The notes beneath the pieces were generated by a model. That model was not told the DNA's origin. It saw only the letters and a list, made by a program, of their open reading frames with translations, and searched no databases. This document shows, piece after piece, positions 26,344-35,421 of a DNA stretch of 64,000 nucleotides; position 1 is the stretch's first letter; each line of letters begins with the position of its first letter. The stretch is taken from positions 1 through 64,000 of the forward strand of contig JAUIBW010000019.1 of NCBI GenBank assembly GCA_030427585.1. Reading direction: 5' to 3'. Both the position numbers and the translations under genes were made by a program. The DNA comes from Bacteroidia bacterium. GTDB taxonomy: Bacteria > Bacteroidota > Bacteroidia > Flavobacteriales > Flavobacteriaceae.

Positions 26344-27669
26344 TTATTCTTTTTCTTCATATTTGAGAATCCACGGATTTGTAGTAAAATAATTCCATGA
26401 AGCACCGGCCAGATCAACTTTTGGATCGATAAGTGTTTGGTATTTTTTTCCATTAATAGATACTTTACTATGCACATAGATAGCAATATCTTTTTCTTTT
26501 GCGGCATATTCGGCCTTGAGTCTTTGCGCAAATTGCCACATAGCATCTGGTTTTGATGATACTAATCGCAATTGTTTTTTAGAGAGGTAATCGTTTTTAT
26601 TAATTAATTTTTGTAGTGCCTTAGGATCATTTTTATCTACAACATAGAAATTGGTAGTACCATATCGACCTCTTAACATCATACGCCAACTCATTCTATG
26701 ACCTTCTTCTGTCCATAATACATCTCCAGGGATAATCCAGTGACGAATAGGAAGTAGGATTTGTATGACAAACCAGACTGTTAGTACAGGGAGTAAAAAT
26801 TTACGATATGAAGGTATAATTACTTCTTTAGCATTATAAAATTCCTTTTTTCTCATAAATAAATGATGTATTCGTTCTCTTGAAAAGAAAAAGACGGTAA
26901 ATGCTAATGATAAATATGGAAATATACCGATTTGAAAAACAATAGAATTAAAAAGATGAAAAAATACACTAAAACAAAAAGCCGCAAGTCGAGTTTTTCT
27001 CCATAGTAGTAAAGGTATAATTAGTAAGTCGAATAAAATGCCATAATAGGCAATAAAAACATGTGTCCAATGTTTCTGAAGAATATTTCCTACAATAGGA
27101 TAATTTGCTTTACCTGCCATAAGGTTTTTGGCAACGGTAAAATCTAACCAATCTGGATATAGTTTAGCTACTGAAGCATAGGTGTATACAATCCAGAGTT
27201 GAGCAATAATCACTAATATGCACCATCTAGGTATGGCAATTTTTTTAAGTGATGGATTCTGTTTTACATCTACCGAGAAATAATTTCCTGCGGGTAAAGT
27301 ACACATTATTAGGCAAAGTAGTAATAAGAGATAGTAGTGATTGTTATAGGATGCTTTTTGCATAAAATAGACTCCTGCCCATAATATGGTATACCCAATC
27401 ATACTCCATCTGTATTTAAAACCAATCATTACTAAAAGACCAAAAATCCCCATTATGGCAAAATAAAAGTACATGCCATTACCAGGTAAAGGTTGTAAAA
27501 AATCTAAACCAATAAAATTAAAGGTAAACTTAGGTTCGACTAGGGTACGGGTAACCCAGCCTGTAAAAATAGCCCCGATAGCTTCTGCAGCAATTAGAAA
27601 TCCAAAAAAAACTCGAAATACAATAAGAGAACTATTATCTACTTGAGTGAATAGCCAACGATTGATCAT
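26344..27669 (-). CDS. HTTM-domain membrane protein (vitamin K-dependent gamma-carboxylase-like)
   Basis: A membrane protein of 441 residues with several hydrophobic segments. The region from about residue 10 to 310 has the HTTM signature (FRVFFGFLIAAEAIGAIF; YNNHYYLLLLLCLIMCTLPAGNYFSVD; YTYASVAKLYPDWL; FHLFNSIVFQIGIFPYLSLAF), the domain shared with eukaryotic vitamin K-dependent gamma-carboxylase. The C-terminal part is soluble. The substrate in Bacteroidota is unknown. Its start overlaps the ribF stop region by 4 bases, so ribF and this gene are translationally coupled, an arrangement I recall from many Flavobacteriaceae. Confidence 0.8.
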   Translation of the reverse strand: MINRWLFTQVDNSSLIVFRVFFGFLIAAEAIGAIFTGWVTRTLVEPKFTFNFIGLDFLQPLPGNGMYFYFAIMGIFGLLVMIGFKYRWSMIGYTILWAGVYFMQKASYNNHYYLLLLLCLIMCTLPAGNYFSVDVKQNPSLKKIAIPRWCILVIIAQLWIVYTYASVAKLYPDWLDFTVAKNLMAGKANYPIVGNILQKHWTHVFIAYYGILFDLLIIPLLLWRKTRLAAFCFSVFFHLFNSIVFQIGIFPYLSLAFTVFFFSRERIHHLFMRKKEFYNAKEVIIPSYRKFLLPVLTVWFVIQILLPIRHWIIPGDVLWTEEGHRMSWRMMLRGRYGTTNFYVVDKNDPKALQKLINKNDYLSKKQLRLVSSKPDAMWQFAQRLKAEYAAKEKDIAIYVHSKVSINGKKYQTLIDPKVDLAGASWNYFTTNPWILKYEEKE

Positions 27670-28598
27670 ACCAAAGAATTTATAAAATCACGAGAGAAAT
27701 CTTCATCTTGTTGCATAGCATCTTGTAATTGCTGCAGAGAATCAAATTTTTTCTCATCCCGAATACGTTTTATCATTTCGATCTGAATCCTTTTGTTATA
27801 TAAATTAAAAGAAGTGTCAAAGAAATGAGTTTCTATCGTTTGTTTGGTGCCATTTACTGTAGGGTTTGTACCGATATTCATCATCCCAAAATAGGTTTTG
27901 CTATCAATAAATGATTTTACAATATAAACTCCGTTTTTTGGGATTAATTTGTAATCTTCTTCGATATGTAAATTAGCGGTCGGATAGTTAAGTTTACGCC
28001 CTAATCTCTTTCCTTTTACTACCTTACCTGTTAGCATAAAGCAATATCCCAGATATGCATTTGCTTTGGTAATATTTCCATCGAATAATGCTTTTCTAAT
28101 TTTAGTAGAACTTACGGCAACATCATCAAGATCCTGCTTAGAAATTTCTTCTACAGTAAAATCATTTTGTATCCCATAAGAAGCAAGATCTGTAATATTA
28201 GAATTACGATTACGCCCAAACCGATGATCATATCCTATGATAACATGCTTTGCTTTAAGACAATCAATAAGCATCTGCTGTACATATTCTCCTGCGCTTA
28301 GACGAGAGAATTCTTTGGTAAATGGATGAATAACCAGGTTGTCTAATCCCGTTTTTTCTAATATCTGTATGCGCTCATCAATAGTATTGATAAGCTTGAT
28401 ATCAGAATCTTGTTGTAATACCATTCTGGGATGAGGAAAGAATGTAAGAATAACCGACTCCAGATTATTTTTTCTGGCACTTTCTACGAGACGTTCTATT
28501 ATTTTTTTGTGACCAATATGTACACCATCAAAAGTACCTATAGTAACTACAGAATGGGTTTGGCTATCGTATGTTTTTGCATTTGTATAACGTTTCAT
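27666..28598 (-). CDS. ribF: Bifunctional riboflavin kinase/FMN adenylyltransferase
   Basis: Makes FMN and FAD. The N-terminal nucleotidyltransferase domain (about 15-185) has VTIGTFDGVHIGHKKII and the C-terminal riboflavin kinase domain has GKVVKGKRLGRKLNYPTANL (with the PTAN motif) and NGVYIV. At 310 residues it has the usual length. It lies upstream of and coupled to the HTTM gene. Confidence 0.95.
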   Translation of the reverse strand: MKRYTNAKTYDSQTHSVVTIGTFDGVHIGHKKIIERLVESARKNNLESVILTFFPHPRMVLQQDSDIKLINTIDERIQILEKTGLDNLVIHPFTKEFSRLSAGEYVQQMLIDCLKAKHVIIGYDHRFGRNRNSNITDLASYGIQNDFTVEEISKQDLDDVAVSSTKIRKALFDGNITKANAYLGYCFMLTGKVVKGKRLGRKLNYPTANLHIEEDYKLIPKNGVYIVKSFIDSKTYFGMMNIGTNPTVNGTKQTIETHFFDTSFNLYNKRIQIEMIKRIRDEKKFDSLQQLQDAMQQDEDFSRDFINSLV

Positions 28599-28763
28599 CT
28601 GTTTATTTTTGATTTGATTTCAACTGTCAGATAGAATTCGTTAATGAATAATATAGCCTGTCTATTGCCAAGTAGATAAGCATTGATATGATTGTTATGG
28701 CTCATTTCGAGAAGTAAGAATTTAAGCAGTTGTAAAAATAAAAAATAGTTCTGAGACATTTCT

Positions 28764-29390
28764 TTATTTTCCGTTAAAGGTATTCATTGTATTTGATGTT
28801 CCTGCTGTAGCAAAAGATTTGATCAAAGCGATTCCTTTTTCTAATCGTTCTGGTATAGCAGATTCTTCTTCTGGACTCCACTCTCCGAGTACATAATCAA
28901 TTTGCCTGCCTTTACCAAATTCATTACCAACTCCAAATCTAAATCTGCAATATTTAGAAGTTTGTAATTGTGCTTCGATATCTTTAAGTCCATTATGACC
29001 TCCGGCGCTACCTTTGGATTTAAGTCGAATAGTGCCAAAAGAAAGATTAATATCATCGGTAACAATCAAAAGATTTTCTAAAGGTATTTTTTCTTTCTCC
29101 AGCCAATATCGAACCGCTTTTCCACTAAGGTTCATATAGGTATTAGGTTTGAGAAGTATAATGGTTCTCCCTTTGTGTTTGTATGTAGTAAGATCACCTA
29201 GTTTTTTGGTCTCAAAAACGAGATTTTCTTCTATGGCCAAAGCATCGAGGATTTTAAAACCAATATTATGACGAGTATTGTGGTATTTTGGGCCAATATT
29301 ACCTAGACCGACAACAAGAAATTTTTTCATGAGATCTTCTTGAGTTTCATGGGGTTGTTTAGAAAATAATTTTTTAATTACCAAAAACAT
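28764..29390 (-). CDS. pth: Peptidyl-tRNA hydrolase
   Basis: Releases peptides from prematurely dropped peptidyl-tRNA. The core begins MKKFLVVGLGNIGPKYHNTRHNIGFKILD at internal Met21, with the catalytic His in NTRHN, then LLKPNTYMNLSG and the GGHNGLKDIEAQL segment. The upstream 20 residues (MFLVIKKLFSKQ) form a short lead I also recall on other flavobacterial Pth proteins, so ATG 29390 is kept; ATG 29330 remains possible. It lies downstream of rplY in the same direction. Confidence 0.93.
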   Translation of the reverse strand: MFLVIKKLFSKQPHETQEDLMKKFLVVGLGNIGPKYHNTRHNIGFKILDALAIEENLVFETKKLGDLTTYKHKGRTIILLKPNTYMNLSGKAVRYWLEKEKIPLENLLIVTDDINLSFGTIRLKSKGSAGGHNGLKDIEAQLQTSKYCRFRFGVGNEFGKGRQIDYVLGEWSPEEESAIPERLEKGIALIKSFATAGTSNTMNTFNGK

Positions 29391-29403
29391 GTGGTTTTTA
29401 TTT

Positions 29404-29485
29404 GCGTTATGGATAGGAGCGGAATCCTTTTTTACTGCCCTGGGCTAAGCAAAAAAGATACAGCATATTGCCTAGTCTCTACGCC
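29404..29485 (+). repeat. Dispersed palindromic intergenic element, copy B
   Basis: It starts GCGTTATGGATAGGAGCGG, continues with a T-run (ATCCTTTTTT), a short loop, and AAAAAAGATACAGCATATTG, and ends ACGCC. Aligned with the reverse complement of 24031-24132 the two flanks agree at most positions while the loops differ. It sits between pth and rplY, so it is transcribed as part of their region. Confidence 0.65.
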
Positions 29486-29521
29486 GAAGTGAGAGTACAC
29501 TCCAAAAATTTTCATAAAAAT

Positions 29522-29555
29522 AAAAAAAGCATTCTGAATTCAATTCAGAATGCTT
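29522..29555 (-). terminator. Terminator of rplY
   Basis: A near-perfect inverted repeat AGCATTCTGAATT with its complement around one base, followed on the minus strand by a run of seven T. It lies just after the rplY stop. Confidence 0.85.
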
Positions 29556-29580
29556 CTATTATTATATAAAACTATAAAGA

Positions 29581-30207
29581 TTACGCTTCAGCTGCAGGAG
29601 CTTCTGCGCCTTCGGTTGCACCTTCAGTTTCTTCTTCTTCTTCGTCATCCTCCTCAACCGCTGTACGAGATGTTTTAACCATACAAATAACGGTATTATC
29701 TGGATGTAGGATAGTAAAATCATCACTTGCTACATCGGTAACATACAATTTGTTTCCGATTTTTAGGTTTGTGATATCTCCTTCGATTACGTCTGGTAAT
29801 TTAGCCGCAAAACCTCTTACTTTAATACGTCTTAAGTTAAAACGTAACACACCACCATTACGAACTCCTCTAGAGTTTCCGACAGTTTTAAAAGGAAGTT
29901 CTACTGTGATTGGTTTATCGTCAAAAATTTCGATAAAATCAATGTGTAAAATTTTATCGGTTACAGGGTGAAATTGGATATCCTGTAGGATAGCATTTAT
30001 TTTTGTACCATTATCCAACGCTATTACCACGGTATGAACGTCTGGAGTATACACTAAGTTTTTGAAAGCAATTTCTGGCGCTGCAAAGTGTACAATAGTG
30101 TCTCCACCATAAATAACACAAGGTACCTGTCCAGCATTACGTAAGGCTTTTGTCGCTTTCTTGCCTACGCTTTCTCTTTGAGATGCATTGATTGTTAATG
30201 ATTTCAT
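29581..30207 (-). CDS. rplY: 50S ribosomal protein L25 (Ctc-type)
   Basis: The long, TL5/Ctc-type L25, 208 residues, which binds 5S rRNA. The N-terminal L25 domain (about 1-95) has [26 protein letters not shown]. The C-terminal beta domain (about 96-185) has [18 protein letters not shown]. The last 25 residues are an acidic, Glu/Ala-rich tail common in Bacteroidota. It lies 23 bases downstream of prs on the minus strand, in the same transcription unit. Confidence 0.95.
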   Translation of the reverse strand: MKSLTINASQRESVGKKATKALRNAGQVPCVIYGGDTIVHFAAPEIAFKNLVYTPDVHTVVIALDNGTKINAILQDIQFHPVTDKILHIDFIEIFDDKPITVELPFKTVGNSRGVRNGGVLRFNLRRIKVRGFAAKLPDVIEGDITNLKIGNKLYVTDVASDDFTILHPDNTVICMVKTSRTAVEEDDEEEEETEGATEGAEAPAAEA

Positions 30208-30230
30208 TTTAAAAATTTATTAATTATTAT

Positions 30231-31172
30231 TTACATTATAAAGTTAGAACTGATCGACTGATTGTTATGAACTCGGTTCATCACATCTGCAAATAGATTT
30301 GCACAGCTTACAACTCTGATTTTATTGCTTTTTTGTTTTAGAGGAATAGAATCGGTTACAATTAATTCTTCTAGTTTCGAGTTTTCTAATCGCTCATAGG
30401 CGTTACCCGAAAGTATAGGATGGGTACAAATGGCTCTAACACTTTTTGCACCTCTCTCTATCATTAAATCTGCTGCTTTGGTTAATGTTCCAGCAGTATC
30501 TACCATATCATCAACTAGTACTACATTTTTTCCGGTAACATCTCCAATGAGTTCCATATGTGAAATTACATTGGCTTTTGCTCTTTGTTTATAGCATATC
30601 ACTACATCACTCCTTAATGCTTTAGAATAAGCATAAGCTCTCTTTGATCCTCCCATATCTGGCGAAGCAATCGTAAGGTTATCCAGATTTAACGACTGTA
30701 AGTAAGGTAAGAAGATAGTAGATGCAAAAAGGTGATCTACTGGCTTTTCAAAGAATCCCTGAATTTGATCTGCATGTAAATCCATCGTGATGATTCTTGT
30801 AGCTCCTGCTGTTTCCAACATCTTTGCAATTAACTTTGCAGCGATCGGAACTCTTGGTTTGTCTTTTCTGTCTTGGCGAGCCCATCCATAATATGGCATT
30901 ACTGCTGTAATATGTCTTGCAGAAGCTCTTTTCGCAGCATCAAGCATTAATAACATTTCCATAAGATGATCAGAATTTGGATGTGTTGATCCAATAATAA
31001 AAACTCTGGATCCTCTTACAGATTCTTCAAAAGAAGGCTGAAACTCACCATCACTATAGGTTGATGTAATAACATTACCTAGTTTAGCGCCATAGGCAGC
31101 TGCTATTTTTTCTGCAAGTTCGGTACTTTGACTACATGTAAAAAATTTTGCTTCTGTAACTGCGGTTGGCAT
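30231..31172 (-). CDS. prs: Ribose-phosphate pyrophosphokinase
   Basis: Makes PRPP from ribose 5-phosphate and ATP for nucleotide, His and Trp synthesis. It is a class I enzyme of 313 residues. Signatures are FSDGEF-like YSDGEFQPSFEESVRG, the catalytic flexible-loop region YGWARQDRKDKPR, DLHADQIQGFF, and the PRPP-binding loop VLVDDMVDTAGT. It is the first gene of the prs-rplY-pth unit. Confidence 0.97.
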   Translation of the reverse strand: MPTAVTEAKFFTCSQSTELAEKIAAAYGAKLGNVITSTYSDGEFQPSFEESVRGSRVFIIGSTHPNSDHLMEMLLMLDAAKRASARHITAVMPYYGWARQDRKDKPRVPIAAKLIAKMLETAGATRIITMDLHADQIQGFFEKPVDHLFASTIFLPYLQSLNLDNLTIASPDMGGSKRAYAYSKALRSDVVICYKQRAKANVISHMELIGDVTGKNVVLVDDMVDTAGTLTKAADLMIERGAKSVRAICTHPILSGNAYERLENSKLEELIVTDSIPLKQKSNKIRVVSCANLFADVMNRVHNNQSISSNFIM

Positions 31173-31318
31173 AGGGTAAAATGTTGTATTGTAATGAGTT
31201 AAAACTTTTTTCTAAAAACAAGGTGCAAATTTAAAAATTTATTTTCACTCTAACCTTTATTTTGTTACTTATTTAATAGCTGGAAAAGAATATTTTGCTA
31301 ATTTTGCCATCCAAATAT

Positions 31319-31362
31319 GCTCGAGTGGTAGAATTGGTAGACACACTGGATTCAAAATCCAG
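31319..31362 (+). pseudogene. Truncated tRNA-Leu (5' half, anticodon CAA)
   Basis: The acceptor 5' strand, D-arm and complete anticodon arm (CTGGA, TTCAAAA loop, TCCAG) match the intact tRNA-Leu that follows, with about nine substitutions in 44 bases. The anticodon-stem changes are compensatory. The long variable arm, T-arm and 3' acceptor are missing: after about 14 unrelated bases the intact tRNA begins. It is a broken tRNA gene, not a recent copy. Confidence 0.75.
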
Positions 31363-31376
31363 ATTTGAAATTTAAT

Positions 31377-31458
31377 GCCTCGGTGGCGGAATTGGTAGAC
31401 GCGCCGGATTCAAAATCCGGTTCTGCAAGGAGTGTGGGTTCGATTCCCACCCGAGGTA
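31377..31458 (+). tRNA. tRNA-Leu (CAA)
   Basis: The 82-base cloverleaf is complete. The 5' acceptor GCCTCGG pairs with CCGAGGT (one G-U). The D-arm is GGCGGAATTGGTAGACGC. The anticodon stem CCGGA/TCCGG encloses TTCAAAA (anticodon CAA, reading UUG). A variable arm follows, and the T-arm is GTGGG-TTCGATT-CCCAC. The discriminator base is A and CCA is not encoded. Confidence 0.95.
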
Positions 31459-31461
31459 CTA

Positions 31462-31493
31462 GAAAAGCTTAGATGAAAATCTAGGCTTTTTTT
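31462..31493 (+). terminator. Terminator of the tRNA gene
   Basis: AAAAGCTTAGAT and ATCTAGGCTTTTTTT form a stem around a short loop, followed by a T-run, directly after the tRNA-Leu. Confidence 0.8.
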
Positions 31494-31634
31494 ATGCCCA
31501 GGTACAACATTTTGTTGTTTTCATGGTCGAACTTTTAATTACAATTAAATGACATTATTATCTAATTAGATGGGAAATTGAAATTTTAATAAATCCCATC
31601 TCTGTTTCAGTGATTTACTTTCATTTTCTATTAA

Positions 31635-32360
31635 TTATTTTTTGATGGAATAACTTAGTAAGCTTCCTTCAGCCTTAAACCCTAGTTTGGAATAAATTCG
31701 TTCACCTGATTTTGATGCAACGAGTACAACTTGTTTACTTTCGTTTTTGAATACTTCGAGCATTAATTTATTGGTCATTTCTTTACCTAGTCCAAACCCT
31801 CTGTAATTGGGTAATGTTCCTATCATATGTAAGCCCGAAATTCCGTTTTTATCCAAAAAAACCATTCCACAGCTCACATATTTGTTATTATATTTTCCGA
31901 TGAATAATTTTAATTGTGAAGAACTTACCAAGGCTATAATGGTAGATGATAGTATTTCATACCCAAAAGAATTTGAGGCTATTAAGGAAAATTCAATCGC
32001 TTTTTCATCATTATCAACTCTTTCAATAGAAATGAAATCTTCTGTAGGTTTATCTTTTTCATGTAGGTCGAAATACATCCCCTTAACGCTGGATTTTAAA
32101 ATAAATTGATGTTTGGTCAATTGCGCTTCCAAAACTTCATTTTTAAGAATCGAAATGGAATTTGGGAGTTCTCCGTTTTTAATTTTTAGGCATATTTTTT
32201 TCAAATTTATTTTAGACTCGTTTAATCCAAAGACTTTGCTGGGCCATGAATAATTATTGGGCTTTACATAATTGTATTGTTCATTATTGTATAAGAATTG
32301 ACCGCTTATCCCTATGTGTCTCCAGAATTCAAACAAGTTTTTGATAATTGTATTTTTCAT
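31635..32360 (-). CDS. GNAT-family acetyltransferase
   Basis: A protein of 241 residues. The N-terminal 110 residues are of unrecognised type. A GNAT domain occupies about 115-235, with GLHMIGTLPNYRGFGLGKEMTNKLM as the acetyl-CoA site and YSKLGFKAEGSLLSYSI as the C-terminal motif. The substrate is unknown. Its start overlaps the last codons of the decayed MFS gene that precedes it in transcription order, so the two were probably once co-transcribed. Confidence 0.75.
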   Translation of the reverse strand: MKNTIIKNLFEFWRHIGISGQFLYNNEQYNYVKPNNYSWPSKVFGLNESKINLKKICLKIKNGELPNSISILKNEVLEAQLTKHQFILKSSVKGMYFDLHEKDKPTEDFISIERVDNDEKAIEFSLIASNSFGYEILSSTIIALVSSSQLKLFIGKYNNKYVSCGMVFLDKNGISGLHMIGTLPNYRGFGLGKEMTNKLMLEVFKNESKQVVLVASKSGERIYSKLGFKAEGSLLSYSIKK

Positions 32361-33180
32361 TTTTAGATATTCGATTTACAAAATTAAACAGTATCAGCGA
32401 TAGTGTGCCGACCACAAAAAAAACCAAAGCAATTGGTAATATTGAGTTATTGTAAAAGTCACTGATAGCAATTGATAAAGGCACGGAAATCAATGTGGAC
32501 AGAGCTCCTACAGCCGATGCTCCCAGTCCTGCTATGTGCCCTAAAGGTTGCGGCTAAGGCACTCAAATTTCCTATTAATAACCCATAATTGAAAAGTTGA
32601 ATAAACATAAAAAGTATGAACACCCAAAATGGAACACCGATAATATAATTGATAATTAAAAACAGAACCACGGTCAAAAGGCAACAGATAATGGCAGTTT
32701 TAGTCACTTTATTCATTCTTAACTGGGTCAGCAATTTCCCATTGATGAATGAAGCTAAACCAATGCTTAAAGCTAGGAAAGCGAAATAGTATGAATATTG
32801 TTCTTCCAAATGATACTGAAATTCAAAAATAACTTGCGAAAGATTTAAATAGGCTATAAAAACACTAGAATAGAGTCCAAGAATGATAATATACATAACG
32901 TTTTTTTGTTTTTACTTGTTAGTTTTTCGGGCATACGGTACTTGAACAATAGAAGTATGAATGTTCCAAAAACAAATAGGTAACGAGTAACATTTTCCAG
33001 TTTGAAACCAATATAATGGCTTTTCCAAAAATTGGGGATATTACATAAATAACTGTTATAAAAGACATTGTTCGCGCATTTTGTTCCCTTCAAACTTGTC
33101 CCTAACAATTGCCATGCTCATGATTCTAGGAGTTCCTAAACCAGCCTACTGAAGTACTTGTCCTGTTAATAAAACTGAGC
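32329..33180 (-). pseudogene. Decayed MFS drug efflux transporter (Bcr/CflA-like)
   Basis: Pieces of one 12-helix MFS protein are readable in three frames. Near 33050-33170: QVLQ, stop, AGLGTPRIMSMAIVRDKFEG, then after a frameshift MSFITVIYVISPIFGKAIIL. Near 32870-32960: LFKYRMPEKLTSKNK and, after another shift, MYIIILGLYSSVFIAYLNLSQ. From about 32540 to 32329 it reads PLGHIAGLGASAVGALSTL, ending at a TGA inside the next gene. Several indels and a nonsense codon show the gene is dead; the N-terminus is missing. Confidence 0.85.
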
Positions 33181-33189
33181 AAAGGTAAA

Positions 33190-33310
33190 ATCCTCCATGT
33201 TTCCTAATCCCCGTGTAAAAGCAAAAGGGGATGTTTTAATGGGTTCTCAATTTCTTCAAAATAGATTTTAGAATTGCCCACCTCAATATGTTTTCCTGTT
33301 CTATGGGTAA
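33190..33310 (-). pseudogene. Alpha/beta-hydrolase N-terminal fragment
   Basis: The minus strand reads TGKHIEVGNSKIYFEEI, then NPLKHPLLLLHG, a stop, then ETW/NMEDFTFAQFY in the same direction. LLLLHG is the oxyanion-hole strand motif of alpha/beta hydrolases. The rest of the enzyme (nucleophile elbow and His) is gone; the sequence runs directly into the MFS remnant. Confidence 0.7.
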
Positions 33311-33413
33311 AAGTTCATTGTACATCAATTGTATTGTAGTGGCGTCATTTATGTAATAAAGGATATTCAGTGGTACCAAATTTTCTTAATATAAATACAC
33401 GTATTCTTATTTA

Positions 33414-34145
33414 TTACCCGTGATACATATCATGAAAAACGGCTGCCAATTTTGAGGGCTCTTTTCGCCAAGTATCGTACATACCCTTACCCATATCATC
33501 AGGAATAATATCTAAGATTCCTTTTTCCACTTCGTCTAAAATTGACTTTGCAGTAAGATCAGGATTACCCATTGCTTCCATCTCACTACCTTTATTCATA
33601 TCGGTATCAATAGCACCTGGATTTACGGCATGTACCGTTATTCCTTTTTTAGCCAACTCAATCCTAACAGCCTGTGTTGCTGAAAATAAAGCGGCTTTGG
33701 AGGCTGCATACCCTGCAATAAAGGGAAGCGGGGAATAAGCAGCAATCGATGCCACATTTACGATACGGGCCGGTATATTTTTTTCCAAAATAGGAACAAA
33801 GGCACGCATCATGTTTATGGTAGCAAAATAGTTGACCTCCATATCTTTTTGTTTGCCTTCCATATCGCCTTCCAAAATGGTACCAGGACTTAATACACCT
33901 GCATTATTGATGAGCACTTTTGTATCCGAAGCTATTTCAGCTGCATGGGCCACTAAATCAGTATTAGTAATATCCAACTCTATGGGTATGACCCTGTTGT
34001 CTTTAAAATCGGGCAAATTGTTAATATCTCTACTTGCAGCATAAACTTTACCTGCCCCTTTGGCAAGTGCTGCTTTGACCAGTGATTTTCCAATTCCTCT
34101 ATTGGCTCCTGTGATGAATATGGTTGTATTTTGTAATTTTTCCAT
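33414..34145 (-). CDS. Short-chain dehydrogenase/reductase
   Basis: A classical SDR of 243 residues. TGANRGIGKSL is the NAD(P) motif, NNAGVL the NNAG motif, Ser in VNVASIAAYSP and YAASKAALFS the catalytic Ser-Tyr-Lys, and PGAIDT the following loop. The substrate is unknown. It is the terminal gene on the minus strand of this block and has its own short upstream region. Confidence 0.9.
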   Translation of the reverse strand: MEKLQNTTIFITGANRGIGKSLVKAALAKGAGKVYAASRDINNLPDFKDNRVIPIELDITNTDLVAHAAEIASDTKVLINNAGVLSPGTILEGDMEGKQKDMEVNYFATINMMRAFVPILEKNIPARIVNVASIAAYSPLPFIAGYAASKAALFSATQAVRIELAKKGITVHAVNPGAIDTDMNKGSEMEAMGNPDLTAKSILDEVEKGILDIIPDDMGKGMYDTWRKEPSKLAAVFHDMYHG

Positions 34146-34238
34146 GGTTCTTTTAATTAAGATTTAGGACAAAATTACTTTAAGAGCTATGTGTATGAAA
34201 CCCGATACTTGCGGTATTACATTATGCCGTTCAATTTT

Positions 34239-34580
34239 TTATTTATCCGACCAAATTGCTAATTTATTTCCGCTTGGGTCTATAAATTCAAATCTTCTAC
34301 CTCCGGGAAATGAAAAGATTTCCTCAGAAATTTCACCACCGTTTTTCTTTACGTTTTTCAGGGCAAGCGATAAATCATCATGGTAGAGAACGACCAATGT
34401 GCCTCCTGTATCCACATGCTCCACTTTTGCAAATCCTCCTGAAATTCCCGCATTGTGAAAATCACAATAAGTATCACCATAGTCTGTAAATGACCAGCCA
34501 AAGGTGTTGCCATAGAATTTTTTGATTTCCTTTAAGTCTGTTGCCTGTAATTCGACAAAATTAATTTTGTTATTTTCCAT
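34239..34580 (-). CDS. VOC-family (glyoxalase-like) protein
   Basis: A VOC domain of 113 residues: NFVELQATDLKEIKKFYGNTFGW at the N-terminus and FIDPSGNKLAIWSDK at the C-terminus. It resembles the YdcJ/bleomycin-resistance-like branch. It lies 4 bases downstream of alkB and appears to be the last gene of the alkylation-repair operon, so a stress-related role is likely, but the substrate is unknown. Confidence 0.85.
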   Translation of the reverse strand: MENNKINFVELQATDLKEIKKFYGNTFGWSFTDYGDTYCDFHNAGISGGFAKVEHVDTGGTLVVLYHDDLSLALKNVKKNGGEISEEIFSFPGGRRFEFIDPSGNKLAIWSDK

Positions 34581-34583
34581 TTT

Positions 34584-35189
34584 TTATTTAATAATTGTTC
34601 TAAAAGTAAGATTTATTCTCGGCACCATTACCTTTTTTGTAGGAGGCAATCGGTGTAGCCAATTTGTTTGTGTATTGCCTTTCATGACCAATAGGCTTCC
34701 TTTTTCCAAAATAATATCTATTTTTTGTTTGCTCTTTTTATGCTTGAAAGAAAACTTTCGCTCCGCTCCAAAACTTAAGGAGGCTATGGCCCCGTTCTTT
34801 TTCAAATCTTTTTCGGCATCACTATGCCAAGCCATACCTTCTTCGCCATTGTGGTATAGGTTGAGTAAACAAGAATTGAAAGTTTCGCCTGTATTTTCTT
34901 CTACAATTGTTTTGAGCTCCAATAGCTCTTTGGTCCAGGGTAATGCCAGTTTTGTGGTTTTAGAATAGGTATATTCAAAGGGTTTTTCGCCGTACCAGGC
35001 CACTTTTCGTTTGGTAACAATCAATTTTCCAAAAATAACAGCTTCATCATTTTTCCATACAATGTTCTGCAGTAGTTTTTTATAATAACCTTCTGATTTA
35101 CTATGGTTTAATATTTGTCCGTAATAATTGGCTTCGCCATCATAGGGCAACAGATTTGATATGGTTTCTTCTGTATTAAACAAGTCCAT
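34584..35189 (-). CDS. alkB: AlkB-like Fe(II)/2-oxoglutarate DNA dioxygenase
   Basis: Oxidative demethylase for 1-methyladenine and 3-methylcytosine in DNA or RNA. It is 201 residues and of the ALKBH2/3-like type. It has NLYHNGEEGMAWHSDAEKDL with the HxD iron motif, the distal His in NWLHRLPPTKK, and the 2-oxoglutarate-binding Arg in PRINLTFRTI. It overlaps the Ada-zinc-like gene by 14 bases. It is part of an Ada-type adaptive-response operon. Confidence 0.93.
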   Translation of the reverse strand: MDLFNTEETISNLLPYDGEANYYGQILNHSKSEGYYKKLLQNIVWKNDEAVIFGKLIVTKRKVAWYGEKPFEYTYSKTTKLALPWTKELLELKTIVEENTGETFNSCLLNLYHNGEEGMAWHSDAEKDLKKNGAIASLSFGAERKFSFKHKKSKQKIDIILEKGSLLVMKGNTQTNWLHRLPPTKKVMVPRINLTFRTIIK

Positions 35190-35421
35190 CTTTCCATTTT
35201 TTATAGGCAGTACTTATACAATGCCCGCAAGGTCTGTAACCTTGGTTTTCTGCTTCTTTTGTAGATGCGAAAAACACACGGTTTTCCCTTTTCATGCGTT
35301 TGCCCGATTTGCAATGTAATGTACCATATATTTTTAGCTTTTTGTTCCCTCCCAAAACGATTTCTTTCTGCTTTATCTTTTGACGGAGTTCTTTATCCTC
35401 TATGTTGATGTGTTGAATCAT
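35176..35421 (-). CDS. Ada zinc-domain-like small protein
   Basis: A protein of 81 residues. LHCKSGKRMKRENRVFFAS and GYRPCGHC resemble the N-terminal zinc-binding domain of Ada, which senses methyl phosphotriesters. The second Cys of the Ada CxxxC pair is Lys here (CKSGK), so only three Cys remain and the metal site must differ. Stand-alone forms of this kind occur with ada/alkB in Bacteroidota. It overlaps both neighbours (DUF1330 and alkB), which shows tight operon coupling. Confidence 0.75.
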   Translation of the reverse strand: MIQHINIEDKELRQKIKQKEIVLGGNKKLKIYGTLHCKSGKRMKRENRVFFASTKEAENQGYRPCGHCISTAYKKWKDGLV

